From assembly GCA_002725445.1 (NCBI GenBank), contig PBPD01000130.1:1-8886 (forward strand): DNA of 8,886 nt. Direction: 5' to 3'. The stretch is from Rickettsiales bacterium. GTDB lineage: Bacteria; Pseudomonadota; Alphaproteobacteria; Rickettsiales; UBA3002. The translations under genes were made by a program, and so were the position numbers. Below are positions 1 through 7,565 of this stretch, piece after piece. Positions within the stretch are counted from its first letter, which is position 1. The number at the start of each line of letters is the position of its first letter. A model generated the notes under the pieces. The model made no database searches. It was not told the DNA's origin and saw only the letters and a program-made list of their open reading frames with translations.

Positions 1-26
1 AATAACGTGAACGAATAGCGGATATT

Positions 27-1013
27 ATGCCAAAAGCAATCCTTATTGACCAGCCAGGCGGACCAGATGCAATGCAATGGCGCGATGTTGCCATGCCAGA
101 GCCGGGCGAGGGCGAGTTATTGATCCGCCAAACCGCGGTAGGGCTGAACTTTATCGATGTGTATCATCGCAGCGGTTTGTATCCGCTGAAAGAATATCCC
201 AGCAGCCTGGGTATGGAAGCTGCGGGCATAGTCGAGAAAGTAGGACCAAATACGCAATTCGGATTTAAGGAAGGCGATCTGGTCGCGTATGGCGGGGGCC
301 CGGTGGGCGCTTACACCCAATACCGAGCCTTGCATGAGCGCCATGTGGTGTTGGTGCCTAAAGGCATGTCGGATCAGCTGGCGGCAGGTGTTATGGTGAA
401 AGGGCTGACAGCCTATTACCTGATTCGCCGTACCTTCCGTGTTGATAACCAAACCACCATGCTGGTGCATGCGGCGGCAGGCGGTGTGGGGCTGTTGCTT
501 TGCCAGTGGGGTAAATATCTGGGCGCACGTGTAATAGGCACGGTGAGTTCGGAAGAAAAAGCAGAGATAGCCCGCGCGAACGGATGTGAGTATCCCATTA
601 ATTATAAAACCGAGAATTTTGTGGAGCGGGTGCAGGAGATTACCGACGGGCGCGGATGTAATGTCGTGTATGATTCGGTGGGTAAAGATACGTTTATGGA
701 TTCACTCGATTGCCTTATGCCAATAGGGTTGATGGTGAGTTTTGGGCAGGCCTCCGGGCCTGTAGGCGCCATCGATCCCGGTGAATTACAGCGCCGTGGC
801 TCGCTTTATCTTACCCGCCCGTCGTTTCAGGATTATATGCAGGATCATTCGGAATACGTGCTGGCCGCCAACGAGCTGCTGCAGCATGTGCTGGATGGAG
901 TGCTCAAGATAAATGTAAAGCAGACCTATTTCCTGTCGGATGCTGCCAGTGCGCATCGCGATTTAGAAAGCCGTAAAACGACCGGTGCCACTGTAATGGT
1001 GGTAGACGAATAG
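27..1013 (+). CDS. qor: NADPH:quinone oxidoreductase, zeta-crystallin/Qor type
   Basis: This 328-residue protein belongs to the medium-chain dehydrogenase/reductase superfamily, quinone oxidoreductase branch. Members reduce quinones or related electrophiles with NADPH in the cytosol and do not need zinc. The N-terminal GroES-like catalytic domain carries GLNFIDVYHRSGLYP at about residues 39-53, almost the same as E. coli Qor. The Rossmann part has the glycine-rich HAAAGGVG at 148-155, followed by the family-typical GCNVVYDSVGKDT and GLMVSFG segments. The length matches the family (E. coli Qor is 327 residues), and no zinc-ligand cysteine cluster is visible. The ATG at 27 fits the usual N-terminus, but its ribosome-binding site is weak. 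It converges with yejF, 4 bases away. The family call is firm; the physiological substrate is unknown. Confidence 0.93.
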   Translation: MPKAILIDQPGGPDAMQWRDVAMPEPGEGELLIRQTAVGLNFIDVYHRSGLYPLKEYPSSLGMEAAGIVEKVGPNTQFGFKEGDLVAYGGGPVGAYTQYRALHERHVVLVPKGMSDQLAAGVMVKGLTAYYLIRRTFRVDNQTTMLVHAAAGGVGLLLCQWGKYLGARVIGTVSSEEKAEIARANGCEYPINYKTENFVERVQEITDGRGCNVVYDSVGKDTFMDSLDCLMPIGLMVSFGQASGPVGAIDPGELQRRGSLYLTRPSFQDYMQDHSEYVLAANELLQHVLDGVLKINVKQTYFLSDAASAHRDLESRKTTGATVMVVDE

Positions 1014-1017
1014 GCGT

Positions 1018-2607
1018 TTATTCAGCGAAGGCTGCGTTCATTAGAAGCTTGGTGTAGTCGCTCTGCGGTTGTTCGAACAGGCTGGCTGCGTCTCCCGACT
1101 CTACGACTTTCCCATTGCGCATAACAATCAACCGATGGCTGATAGCTTTAACGACACGCAAATCGTGGCTGATAAACATATAGCCCAGTTGATCTTCTTT
1201 CTGGAACGTTTTTAGCAGGTCGATAATCTGGGTTTGCACTGACAGATCAAGCGCGGATGTGGGTTCATCCAAGACGACAAATTTGGGTTTGAGTATCATT
1301 GCGCGTGCAATGCCGACACGTTGGCGTTGCCCGCCGCTAAATTCATGGGGGTAGCGATCCGCCATGTTTGCTTCCAGCCCGACTTTCTCAAGCAAGGCAC
1401 ATACGCGGCTGGTGCGTTCATCGCGGCTGAGTGCAGGGAAATGCACCTGCAATCCTTCGGCAATGATATCGCCGACACTCATGCGCGGGTTAAGGCTGGA
1501 GAAGGGGTCTTGAAACACCAGCTGCATATCGCTGCGCATGCGGCGCAGGGCTTTGCTATTGTATGTATCGATTGCTTCGCCACAGAATACGATAGGCCCA
1601 TCGGACGGAATTAACCGTAAAAGAGCCAGACCCAGTGTGGTTTTGCCAGACCCGCTCTCACCCACGATGCCCAGTGTTTCGCCAGCACGGATATGGGCGG
1701 TGATGCCATCGACAGCTCGCACATGATCAACGGTGCGGCGCAATAGCCCTTTTTTGATAGGGAAATGCACTTTAAGCTCGCTTGTCGCCATCATTTCGGC
1801 CGCATCTGCCGGTATAGGCAGGGGTGGGCCTTTGGGCTCGCAAGACAATAGATGTTGCGTGTAAGGATGCGACGGGGCGGCGAATATCGCTTTCGTGTCT
1901 CCCGTCTCGACAATTTTGCCCTGCTGCATAATAGCGACGCGTTCGGCCATTTTCTTTACGATGGTCAGATCGTGCGTGATAAGCAGAATTGCCATGTCAT
2001 GGCTTTTTTGCAGCTTCTTCAGCAGCGACAATATTTGCACCTGCAGGGTGACATCCAGTGCCGTGGTCGGCTCATCGGCGATCAATACATCAGGATTGTT
2101 GGCCATTGCCATCGCTATCATCACGCGTTGGCGCTCTCCGCCGGAAAGCTGGTGTGGATAGGTGTGCAGCCTGTCTTTAAATTTCTCAAGGCCCACCATA
2201 TCCAGTAATTCGCTGATGCGTGCATCCTGTTCCTTCCGTTTGAGGGGCTGGTGCAGGCTAAGCATCTCGCGAAGTTGTTTGCCTATCGTGTGCAACGGGT
2301 TCAGCGCCGTCATAGGCTCCTGAAAGATCATCGCAATCTTTTTACCGCGTATGGTGCGCAACATACGGTCAGAGGCATTGAGAATATTCTCTTCACCGAT
2401 GCATATTTCGCCTTCGATATGACTGGCATTGGACGGTAGCAATTGCATCGCTGCCAGTGCGGTAACCGATTTGCCGGATCCACTTTCGCCGACCAGTGCC
2501 ATCAACTGGCCCTTTTGCAGGCTGATCGACACATCCTGCACGGCATGTACCGTGCGGGCGCCGCTGCGAAAACTAACGGAGAGCCGTTTAATGTCTAATG
2601 CACTCAT
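1018..2607 (-). CDS. yejF: Peptide ABC transporter, duplicated ATP-binding subunit YejF
   Basis: This 529-residue protein has two complete ABC ATPase domains in one chain, the arrangement of YejF, which powers oligopeptide import through YejB/YejE. Domain 1 has Walker A GESGSGKS (40-47), Q-loop Q96, signature LSGGERQR (154-161), Walker B VLIADEPT (174-181) and switch H212. Domain 2 has Walker A GESGSGKTT (316-324), signature FSGGQRQR (423-430), Walker B VVLDEPT (444-450) and H481. Both sites therefore look catalytically intact. The start is set by the ATGA overlap with the yejE stop at 2604-2607 and by an AGGAG at 2616-2620 with an 8-base spacer. It is the last gene of the minus-strand run, and its TAA lies 4 bases from the converging qor stop. 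E. coli YejF is 529 residues as I recall it, the same length. Confidence 0.96.
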   Translation of the reverse strand: MSALDIKRLSVSFRSGARTVHAVQDVSISLQKGQLMALVGESGSGKSVTALAAMQLLPSNASHIEGEICIGEENILNASDRMLRTIRGKKIAMIFQEPMTALNPLHTIGKQLREMLSLHQPLKRKEQDARISELLDMVGLEKFKDRLHTYPHQLSGGERQRVMIAMAMANNPDVLIADEPTTALDVTLQVQILSLLKKLQKSHDMAILLITHDLTIVKKMAERVAIMQQGKIVETGDTKAIFAAPSHPYTQHLLSCEPKGPPLPIPADAAEMMATSELKVHFPIKKGLLRRTVDHVRAVDGITAHIRAGETLGIVGESGSGKTTLGLALLRLIPSDGPIVFCGEAIDTYNSKALRRMRSDMQLVFQDPFSSLNPRMSVGDIIAEGLQVHFPALSRDERTSRVCALLEKVGLEANMADRYPHEFSGGQRQRVGIARAMILKPKFVVLDEPTSALDLSVQTQIIDLLKTFQKEDQLGYMFISHDLRVVKAISHRLIVMRNGKVVESGDAASLFEQPQSDYTKLLMNAAFAE

Positions 2608-3659
2608 GTCACCAGCTCCTCTGGGCGTTCGGCCAGTGTTTTGCGTGGGTTGAACGCATCGCGTATGGCCTCACCAATAAAGATCAAGAGGCTTAACATG
2701 ATGGCTAGCACCATAAAGGCGGTGATGCCTAACCATGGCGATTGCGGGTTGTTTTTGCCTTGTGCGAGCAATTCACCCAGCGACGGCGAACCGGGCGGCA
2801 AGCCGAACCCTAAGAAATCCAGCGAGGTGAGGGTGGTGACCGCCCCGCTTAAAATGAAAGGCACAAAGGTGAAGACAGACACTAATGCGTTGGGTAGCAC
2901 ATGCCGCCAGATAATGGTTGGCTCGCTAACCCCTAAGGCTTTGGCGGCGCGTACATAATCGAAATTACGGGCACGCAGAAACTCCGCCCGCACCAGATCG
3001 ACCAGTGTCATCCATGAAAACAGCAACATCAGCCCCAGCAGCCACCAGAAATTCGGTACGATGACGCTGGCCAGAATGATCAGCAAATACAATACCGGCA
3101 TGCCTTGCCATATCTCGATAAAGCGCTGCAGTAGCAGGTCGGTCCAGCCACCGAAATAGCCTTGAATGGCGCCCATGAAAATACCGATCACACTGGAAAA
3201 AAAAGTAAGGGTGAGGGCGAATAATATGGAAATGCGGAAGCCGTAAATCACGCGGGCGCTTACATCGCGCCCCTGATCGTCGGTGCCCAGCCAATTTGCA
3301 CCATCCGGTGCAGCGGGTGCGCGCTCCGCATCGTAATTGATACTGTCATAACTATAAGGAATGAGCGGATGTATCATCCAGCCGTGGGCGTTTATTTCTG
3401 CCATCACCCACGGGTCGGTATAATCTATTTCGCTTTCGAACTGGCCGTTCTCTAGCGTGTCTTTCTCGGTATAGGTGGTGAATATGGGCACGTACCAGTC
3501 ACCCCGGTAAGACATTAAAATGGGCTTGTCATTGGCAATGAATTCGGCAAACAGGCTGAGTGTAAACAGCAACAGAAACAGCCATAAGCTTGTCCAGCCG
3601 CGGCGGTTCTGACGGAATAGCTGCCAACGGCGTTTATTGAGGGGAGACAGCGCGATCAT
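2604..3659 (-). CDS. yejE: Peptide ABC transporter permease YejE
   Basis: This 351-residue inner-membrane permease is of the binding-protein-dependent transport (BPD_transp_1, DppC/OppC-like) type. A first membrane helix (about 23-42) is followed by a periplasmic segment of roughly 95 residues, typical of YejE/OppC proteins. After NWLGTDDQGRDV at 122-133 comes a core of further helices from about 140 to 330. The cytoplasmic EAA loop that docks on the ATPase is AAKALGVSEPTIIWRHVLPN (238-257). Near the C-terminus are LDFLGFGLPPGSPSLGELL (280-298) and an RDAFNPRK tail. The start is an ATGA overlap with the yejB stop at 3656-3659, preceded by GGAGG at 3665-3669 with a 5-base spacer. A run of eight T on the coding strand (3197-3204) keeps frame. 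YejE pairs with YejB to form the translocation path. Confidence 0.95.
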   Translation of the reverse strand: MIALSPLNKRRWQLFRQNRRGWTSLWLFLLLFTLSLFAEFIANDKPILMSYRGDWYVPIFTTYTEKDTLENGQFESEIDYTDPWVMAEINAHGWMIHPLIPYSYDSINYDAERAPAAPDGANWLGTDDQGRDVSARVIYGFRISILFALTLTFFSSVIGIFMGAIQGYFGGWTDLLLQRFIEIWQGMPVLYLLIILASVIVPNFWWLLGLMLLFSWMTLVDLVRAEFLRARNFDYVRAAKALGVSEPTIIWRHVLPNALVSVFTFVPFILSGAVTTLTSLDFLGFGLPPGSPSLGELLAQGKNNPQSPWLGITAFMVLAIMLSLLIFIGEAIRDAFNPRKTLAERPEELVT

Positions 3660-4759
3660 ACGCTCCTCCGCTCAAAATCGATGCGAGGGTCGATCAGCAT
3701 GTAGGTGATATCACCCAGCAATTTGAACACCAGCCCGATAAGTGTGAAAATAAACAACGTGCCGAACATAACGGGATAATCACGGTTGATTGCGGCTTCA
3801 AAGCCAAGCAACCCCAGCCCGTCGAGTGAGAAAATAACCTCAATGAGCAAGGCGCTGGTGAAGAGAATACTGAGCAAAGCGCTAGGCAAGCCAGAGATGA
3901 CAATAAGCATGGCATTGCGGAACACATGGCCATAGAGCACACGTTTCTCGCTTAGGCCTTTGGCGCGGGCAGTGGTGACATATTGCTTGCCAATTTCTTC
4001 GATGAAGGAGTTTTTAGTCAGCAGGGTAAGGCTGGCAAATCCGCTTATGACCATGGCGAGAATAGGCAGAGTCAGATGCCAGAAATAATCAATGATCTTG
4101 CCCCATAGGCTTAACTCTTCCCAATTGTCAGAGACCAGCCCTCTTAACGGAAACCACTGAAAATACGAGCCACCTGCAAACAGGATGATGAGCAATATCG
4201 CGAACAGGAAACCGGGAATAGCCTGACCGATGACAATGGCGGTGCTGGTCCAGATATCAAAATGCGAGCCATCGCGCACTGCTTTGGCGATGCCTAGCGG
4301 AATCGATATCAGGTAGACCAGCAAGGTGGTCCATAGCCCCAGCGATATGGAAACGGGCAATTTATCGAGTATGAGGTCGGTGACAGGTTCATCCCGAAAG
4401 AAGCTGGTGCCAAAATCAAAATGCAGATAATCGACCATCATCTTGTAGAAACGTTCATGTGCTGGTTTATCGAACCCGAATTGACGTTCGAGATCCGCTA
4501 TCAGATCGGGGTCGAGCCCGCGCGCGCCGCGATAGGTTTGTGCACCAGCCGCACCTGGTTGCTGGGTCGCGCCGCCCGCAAAGTCAGACTTGGGCCCTGC
4601 TATACGGTTCGTAGCGCTGGCAGAAGGGTCGGACAGCTGAATAATAATCTGTTCCACTGGCCCGCCAGGTGCGGCCTGTACAATCAGGAAATTCAGCAGC
4701 AAGATGCCGAACAATGTCGGAATCATAAGCAGCAAGCGCCGTATGATATATGCGCTCAT
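3656..4759 (-). CDS. yejB: Peptide ABC transporter permease YejB
   Basis: With the start used here the protein has 367 residues, close to E. coli YejB (364). It is a DppB/OppB-type inner-membrane permease. It opens with MSAYIIRRLLL, a first helix at about 9-28 and the family motif APGGPV (30-35). A Gly/Ala/Gln-rich periplasmic linker follows (about 41-80), then GFDKP and FDFGTSFF. Four or five further helices follow, with the EAA loop ARAKGLSEKRVLYGHVFRNA at 264-283 and a terminal DPRIDFERR. An in-frame ATG 24 bases upstream (4783) would add eight residues, but I reject it. The ATG at 4759 overlaps the yejA stop as ATGA and has a near-perfect AAGGAGG (4767-4773) 7 bases away. It works with YejE, YejF and YejA. 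Confidence 0.95.
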   Translation of the reverse strand: MSAYIIRRLLLMIPTLFGILLLNFLIVQAAPGGPVEQIIIQLSDPSASATNRIAGPKSDFAGGATQQPGAAGAQTYRGARGLDPDLIADLERQFGFDKPAHERFYKMMVDYLHFDFGTSFFRDEPVTDLILDKLPVSISLGLWTTLLVYLISIPLGIAKAVRDGSHFDIWTSTAIVIGQAIPGFLFAILLIILFAGGSYFQWFPLRGLVSDNWEELSLWGKIIDYFWHLTLPILAMVISGFASLTLLTKNSFIEEIGKQYVTTARAKGLSEKRVLYGHVFRNAMLIVISGLPSALLSILFTSALLIEVIFSLDGLGLLGFEAAINRDYPVMFGTLFIFTLIGLVFKLLGDITYMLIDPRIDFERRSV

Positions 4760-6552
4760 TGTTCCGCCTCCTTGCTCCACCATGCATCCAATGGCAGCCC
4801 ATAGGCTGGTCTTACCTCAGGCATGCCGAACTTGTCCCAGTGAAGCACGCGCCATGCACTTAAATGCCAGTGCGGAATGACGTAATGTTGCCAGAGTAAC
4901 ACACGATCAAGCGCGGTGGCGGATGCTTTGAGATGGTCGTAATCCTTGGAGGCGGTGAGTTCAGCCAGTAGATCGTCTATAACCGGATTCTTCACCCCCG
5001 CCACATTTTGGCCGCCCACGACATCAGCCTGGCTGGAATGCCAGAAGCTTATTTGTTCATTGCCAGGGAAGTGGATGCCGCGATTCCACCAGATGGACAC
5101 AATGTCAAAATCGCGCTTGTCGATGCGTTTTTGGTATTGCGAGTCGTCGACATAGCGGAAAGAGGAATCGATGCCCAGCCGTGCCAGATTTTTCTGCATC
5201 ATGCCGACTACACGCTGGAAGGTGCGTTGACGCATCATAAATTCGACGATGAGAGGTTCGCCTGTTTCGGCATTCACACGTTTGCCGTCTTGCATCACCC
5301 AGCCAGCATCATTGAGTAGTGCTTGTGCTTCCAATAGAATGTCGCGCGAATAACCGCTACCATCCGTTTCGGGCAGCACAAACGGCTCGGTAAATAATGC
5401 TTCAGGCAGTGCGTCGCGGTTCTGGTTCAATAAGCTCAGTTCGGCACCCGATGGCAGGCCTGTCGCCATAAAATCGGTGTTTTGGAAGAAGCTGTAGCTG
5501 CGGTCATAGGCGTCATAGAAGAGCACGCGGTTCATCCATTGAAAATCCATGGTCATCCCGATAGCTTCGCGCACACGGCGGTCGGAGAATTTGTCTTTGC
5601 GGGTATTGAATATGAAGGCCTGCATGCCGCGCGGGATTTTGTGAGGGATTTTTTCTTTGATTAGCTCACCTCGTTCCACAGCCGGAATATTATAGGCCGT
5701 TGCCCAGTTGCGGGCGATATACTCCTCGCGAAAATCATACTGACCTGACTTGATCGCTTCTACCGACACCGTCTCATCGCGGAAGACATCATAGCGGATG
5801 ATATCGAAATTATTCTGCCCGCGATTCACAGGCAATTGCTTGCCCCAATAATCTTCCACGCGCTCAAATGTGATAGAACGCCCCTGATCGACATTGGCCA
5901 CACGGTAAGGGCCGCTGCCCAGCGGTGGTTGTAGTGTCGTCTGATTAAAGGGGTGCGTTTCGTAGTAATGGCGTGGAAGCACGGGCAGACCAGCAATGAT
6001 AGTGGCTAATTCACGGTTACTGGGATCGCTGAAATAAAAGCGCACCTCGCGAATGCCTACCTTCTCGACACGGTCAATTTGCGCATACATAATGCGATAC
6101 GAAGGGTGGCCATCCTGTTTAAGCGTGTTGAAGCTGAACGCCACATCATGCGAGGTGATTGGTTTGCCATCATGCCAGCGTGCCTTGTCGCGAATGATAA
6201 AATCCACATAGCTGTTATCGTCTGCCACCTCAATCGATTCTGCCACCAGCCCGTAGAATGATTGCGGTTCATCCAGTGATTGTACCATGAGCGATTCGAA
6301 TACTTTGCCCATGCCCGGCGCTGGCACACCTTTCAGGATAAACGGGTTAAGGCTATCGAAGGCCGCAGTGTAGGACATGCGCAAGCTACCGCCATGCGGC
6401 GCATGCGGATTCACATAATCAAAATGCCGGAAATAGGGTGGGTATTTCAGCTCGCCAAACAGGGTGATACCGTGCTTTGGCGCAGCATAGGCACCGCTCA
6501 GTGGTGTAGAAAAAACCAGTAAAACAGCGCAAAGGGCGAAATAAAAGCGCAT
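4756..6552 (-). CDS. yejA: Periplasmic peptide-binding protein YejA (SBP family 5)
   Basis: This 598-residue protein is the extracytoplasmic solute-binding component of the Yej importer (E. coli YejA is about 604). Residues 1-23 form a signal peptide: MRFYF, a hydrophobic core LCAVLLVFST, then SGAYA, with probable cleavage before APKHG. No lipobox cysteine is seen, so the protein should be soluble in the periplasm. The mature N-terminus GITLFGELKYPPYF and HAPHGGSLRMSY are hallmarks of YejA. The SBP_bac_5 fold fills the rest, including KARWHDGKPITSHDVAFSF and DRRVREAIGMTMDF. The frame is open 75 codons further upstream, but that stretch overlaps the slipin gene and does not look like a YejA N-terminus. 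The chosen ATG lies 7 bases after the slipin stop and lacks a clear Shine-Dalgarno, so translational coupling is likely. Family members bind oligopeptides; some are linked to antimicrobial-peptide uptake or murein-peptide recycling. The ligand here is unknown. Confidence 0.94.
   Translation of the reverse strand: MRFYFALCAVLLVFSTPLSGAYAAPKHGITLFGELKYPPYFRHFDYVNPHAPHGGSLRMSYTAAFDSLNPFILKGVPAPGMGKVFESLMVQSLDEPQSFYGLVAESIEVADDNSYVDFIIRDKARWHDGKPITSHDVAFSFNTLKQDGHPSYRIMYAQIDRVEKVGIREVRFYFSDPSNRELATIIAGLPVLPRHYYETHPFNQTTLQPPLGSGPYRVANVDQGRSITFERVEDYWGKQLPVNRGQNNFDIIRYDVFRDETVSVEAIKSGQYDFREEYIARNWATAYNIPAVERGELIKEKIPHKIPRGMQAFIFNTRKDKFSDRRVREAIGMTMDFQWMNRVLFYDAYDRSYSFFQNTDFMATGLPSGAELSLLNQNRDALPEALFTEPFVLPETDGSGYSRDILLEAQALLNDAGWVMQDGKRVNAETGEPLIVEFMMRQRTFQRVVGMMQKNLARLGIDSSFRYVDDSQYQKRIDKRDFDIVSIWWNRGIHFPGNEQISFWHSSQADVVGGQNVAGVKNPVIDDLLAELTASKDYDHLKASATALDRVLLWQHYVIPHWHLSAWRVLHWDKFGMPEVRPAYGLPLDAWWSKEAEQ
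4767..4773 (-). promoter_or_regulatory. Strong Shine-Dalgarno of yejB inside the end of yejA
   Basis: The coding-strand sequence AAGGAGG lies 7 bases upstream of the ATG at 4759, inside the last codons of yejA. It is the best ribosome-binding site in the window. It settles the start at 4759 over the in-frame ATG at 4783, which lies on the far side of it. With the ATGA overlap it suggests that yejB can be translated both by coupling and by direct initiation. Confidence 0.85.
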
Positions 6553-6559
6553 CAGCACG

Positions 6560-7525
6560 TTATGCGTCTTGTTCCCATGGGCTGGCGGGTGCAGCTGGGG
6601 CTTTGCCCTGTTTGATACTGTCAAACACAGCCAATGCCTGTGCCACCATGCTGCCCGCATCATTAGCATTAGCAGGCAACAATATGGTATTGCTTTCTTT
6701 TGCCAGTTTGCCAAATGCATGCACATATTGCTCCGCAATTTTAAGGGCGACGGCTTTTTCACCACCCGCTTTTTCAATCGAAACAGCTACCAGTTCAATC
6801 CCTTTTGCCGTGGCTTCCGCTACTGCCAGAATGGCCTCTGCTTCACCTTTAGCGCGGTTAACCTGATCGGTTAGCGCGGCTTCTGATTCCAGTACCACTT
6901 CCTGCTTTTTCGCTTCTGCGACATTAATTTTCGATTGGCGTTCGCCTTCCGAATCCAGAATTTCAGCACGTTTCTGACGTTCTGCTGCCACTTGCAGCTC
7001 CATCGCTTTGAGCACCGAATTAGGCGGAGTGATGTTTTTGATTTCGTAACGCATACATTGAATGCCCCAGGTCTGGGCGGCTTCGTTGATGGCATGAACA
7101 ATGTTGGCATTCAGGCGTTCGCGTTCCTCAAAACATTCATCGAGTGCGAGCTTACCGATTTCGGAACGCATGGTGGTTTGCGCCAGCTGCGTTACCGCAT
7201 AAATAGGGTCGGACACACCGTAAGATGCTTCTATCGGGTCAATGATACGGACATAAATGACCCCATCCATCAGCAAGGTAACGTTGTCGCGGGTGATGGC
7301 GCTTTGCTCTTGCACATCAAAAGCATATTCCTTTAGCGAATGTTTGTAGGCCACGCGCTCAATAAAGGGAATGAGCAGATTAAGACCCGGCTCAAGCTTA
7401 CGGTCAAACTTACCCAGCTTTTCGACAACCCACGCATTTTGCTGTGGAACAATTTTGATGCCTTTCCACGCAACCAGCGCGAATATAAGCAGAATGACGA
7501 AAATTAACAGATCACCGAATACCAT
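6560..7525 (-). CDS. SPFH/stomatin-domain membrane protein, SLP-2/paraslipin type
   Basis: This 321-residue slipin has an N-terminal membrane helix (about 3-20). An SPFH/Band 7 domain follows from about 22, with VPQQNAWVVEKLGKF (26-40), LEPGLNLLIPF (44-54) and YAVTQLAQTTMRSEIGKL (109-126). An Ala/Glu/Lys-rich segment (about 170-235) is a likely coiled coil. The C-terminal block has AEQYVHAFGKLAKESNTILLP (its first and last residues are 264 and 284) and ends in a Pro/Ala-rich tail. Remembered human STOML2 matches this block and the SPFH core closely, so SLP-2/paraslipin fits better than E. coli QmcA. Slipins oligomerise and organise membrane microdomains; partners include membrane proteases and NfeD. 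The nfeD gene lies directly upstream. The ATG at 7525 has an AGGAG 10 bases away, partly inside an inverted repeat. It could be labelled qmcA by some pipelines. Confidence 0.92.
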   Translation of the reverse strand: MVFGDLLIFVILLIFALVAWKGIKIVPQQNAWVVEKLGKFDRKLEPGLNLLIPFIERVAYKHSLKEYAFDVQEQSAITRDNVTLLMDGVIYVRIIDPIEASYGVSDPIYAVTQLAQTTMRSEIGKLALDECFEERERLNANIVHAINEAAQTWGIQCMRYEIKNITPPNSVLKAMELQVAAERQKRAEILDSEGERQSKINVAEAKKQEVVLESEAALTDQVNRAKGEAEAILAVAEATAKGIELVAVSIEKAGGEKAVALKIAEQYVHAFGKLAKESNTILLPANANDAGSMVAQALAVFDSIKQGKAPAAPASPWEQDA

Positions 7526-7537
7526 GGCAGGTAGACT

Positions 7538-7560
7538 CCTAGCTAAGATGTTTTGCTAGG
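7538..7560 (-). promoter_or_regulatory. Inverted repeat covering part of the slipin ribosome-binding site
   Basis: In the 40-base gap between nfeD and the slipin gene, CCTAGC (coding strand, 7560-7555) and GCTAGG (7543-7538) form perfect 6-base arms around an 11-base A/T-rich loop. The second arm overlaps the AGGAG ribosome-binding site at 7536-7540. Folded in the RNA, it would pair three of those five bases. It has no following U-run, so it is not a typical terminator. A role in tuning slipin translation is inference. Confidence 0.45.
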
Positions 7561-7565
7561 TCAGA

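Noticed and set aside
1018..2607. Internal repeat in yejF (two GESGSGK motifs) as a gene fusion or recent duplication
   Set aside because: Two ABC domains in one chain are the normal YejF architecture, and the halves are too diverged for a recent duplication.
3197..3204. Run of eight T (coding strand) in yejE as a phase-variation tract
   Set aside because: It encodes part of a Thr-Phe-Phe-Ser membrane segment, the frame is intact, and the run is short. Peptide importer permeases are not known phase-variable genes.
4535..4645. Gly/Ala/Gln-rich stretch in YejB (about residues 41-78) as a possible insertion
   Set aside because: E. coli YejB, as I recall it, has a similar low-complexity linker at the same place before RGxRGLDP, so it is a family trait.
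4760..4783. Eight-residue N-terminal extension of YejB
   Set aside because: The ATG at 4759 has the ATGA overlap and an AAGGAGG 7 bases upstream, and MSAYIIRRLLL matches the family N-terminus.
4756..6777. Longer yejA start at 6777, giving 75 extra residues
   Set aside because: The extension lies within the slipin coding sequence and lacks YejA-like residues. It would also bury the clear signal peptide that starts at 6552.
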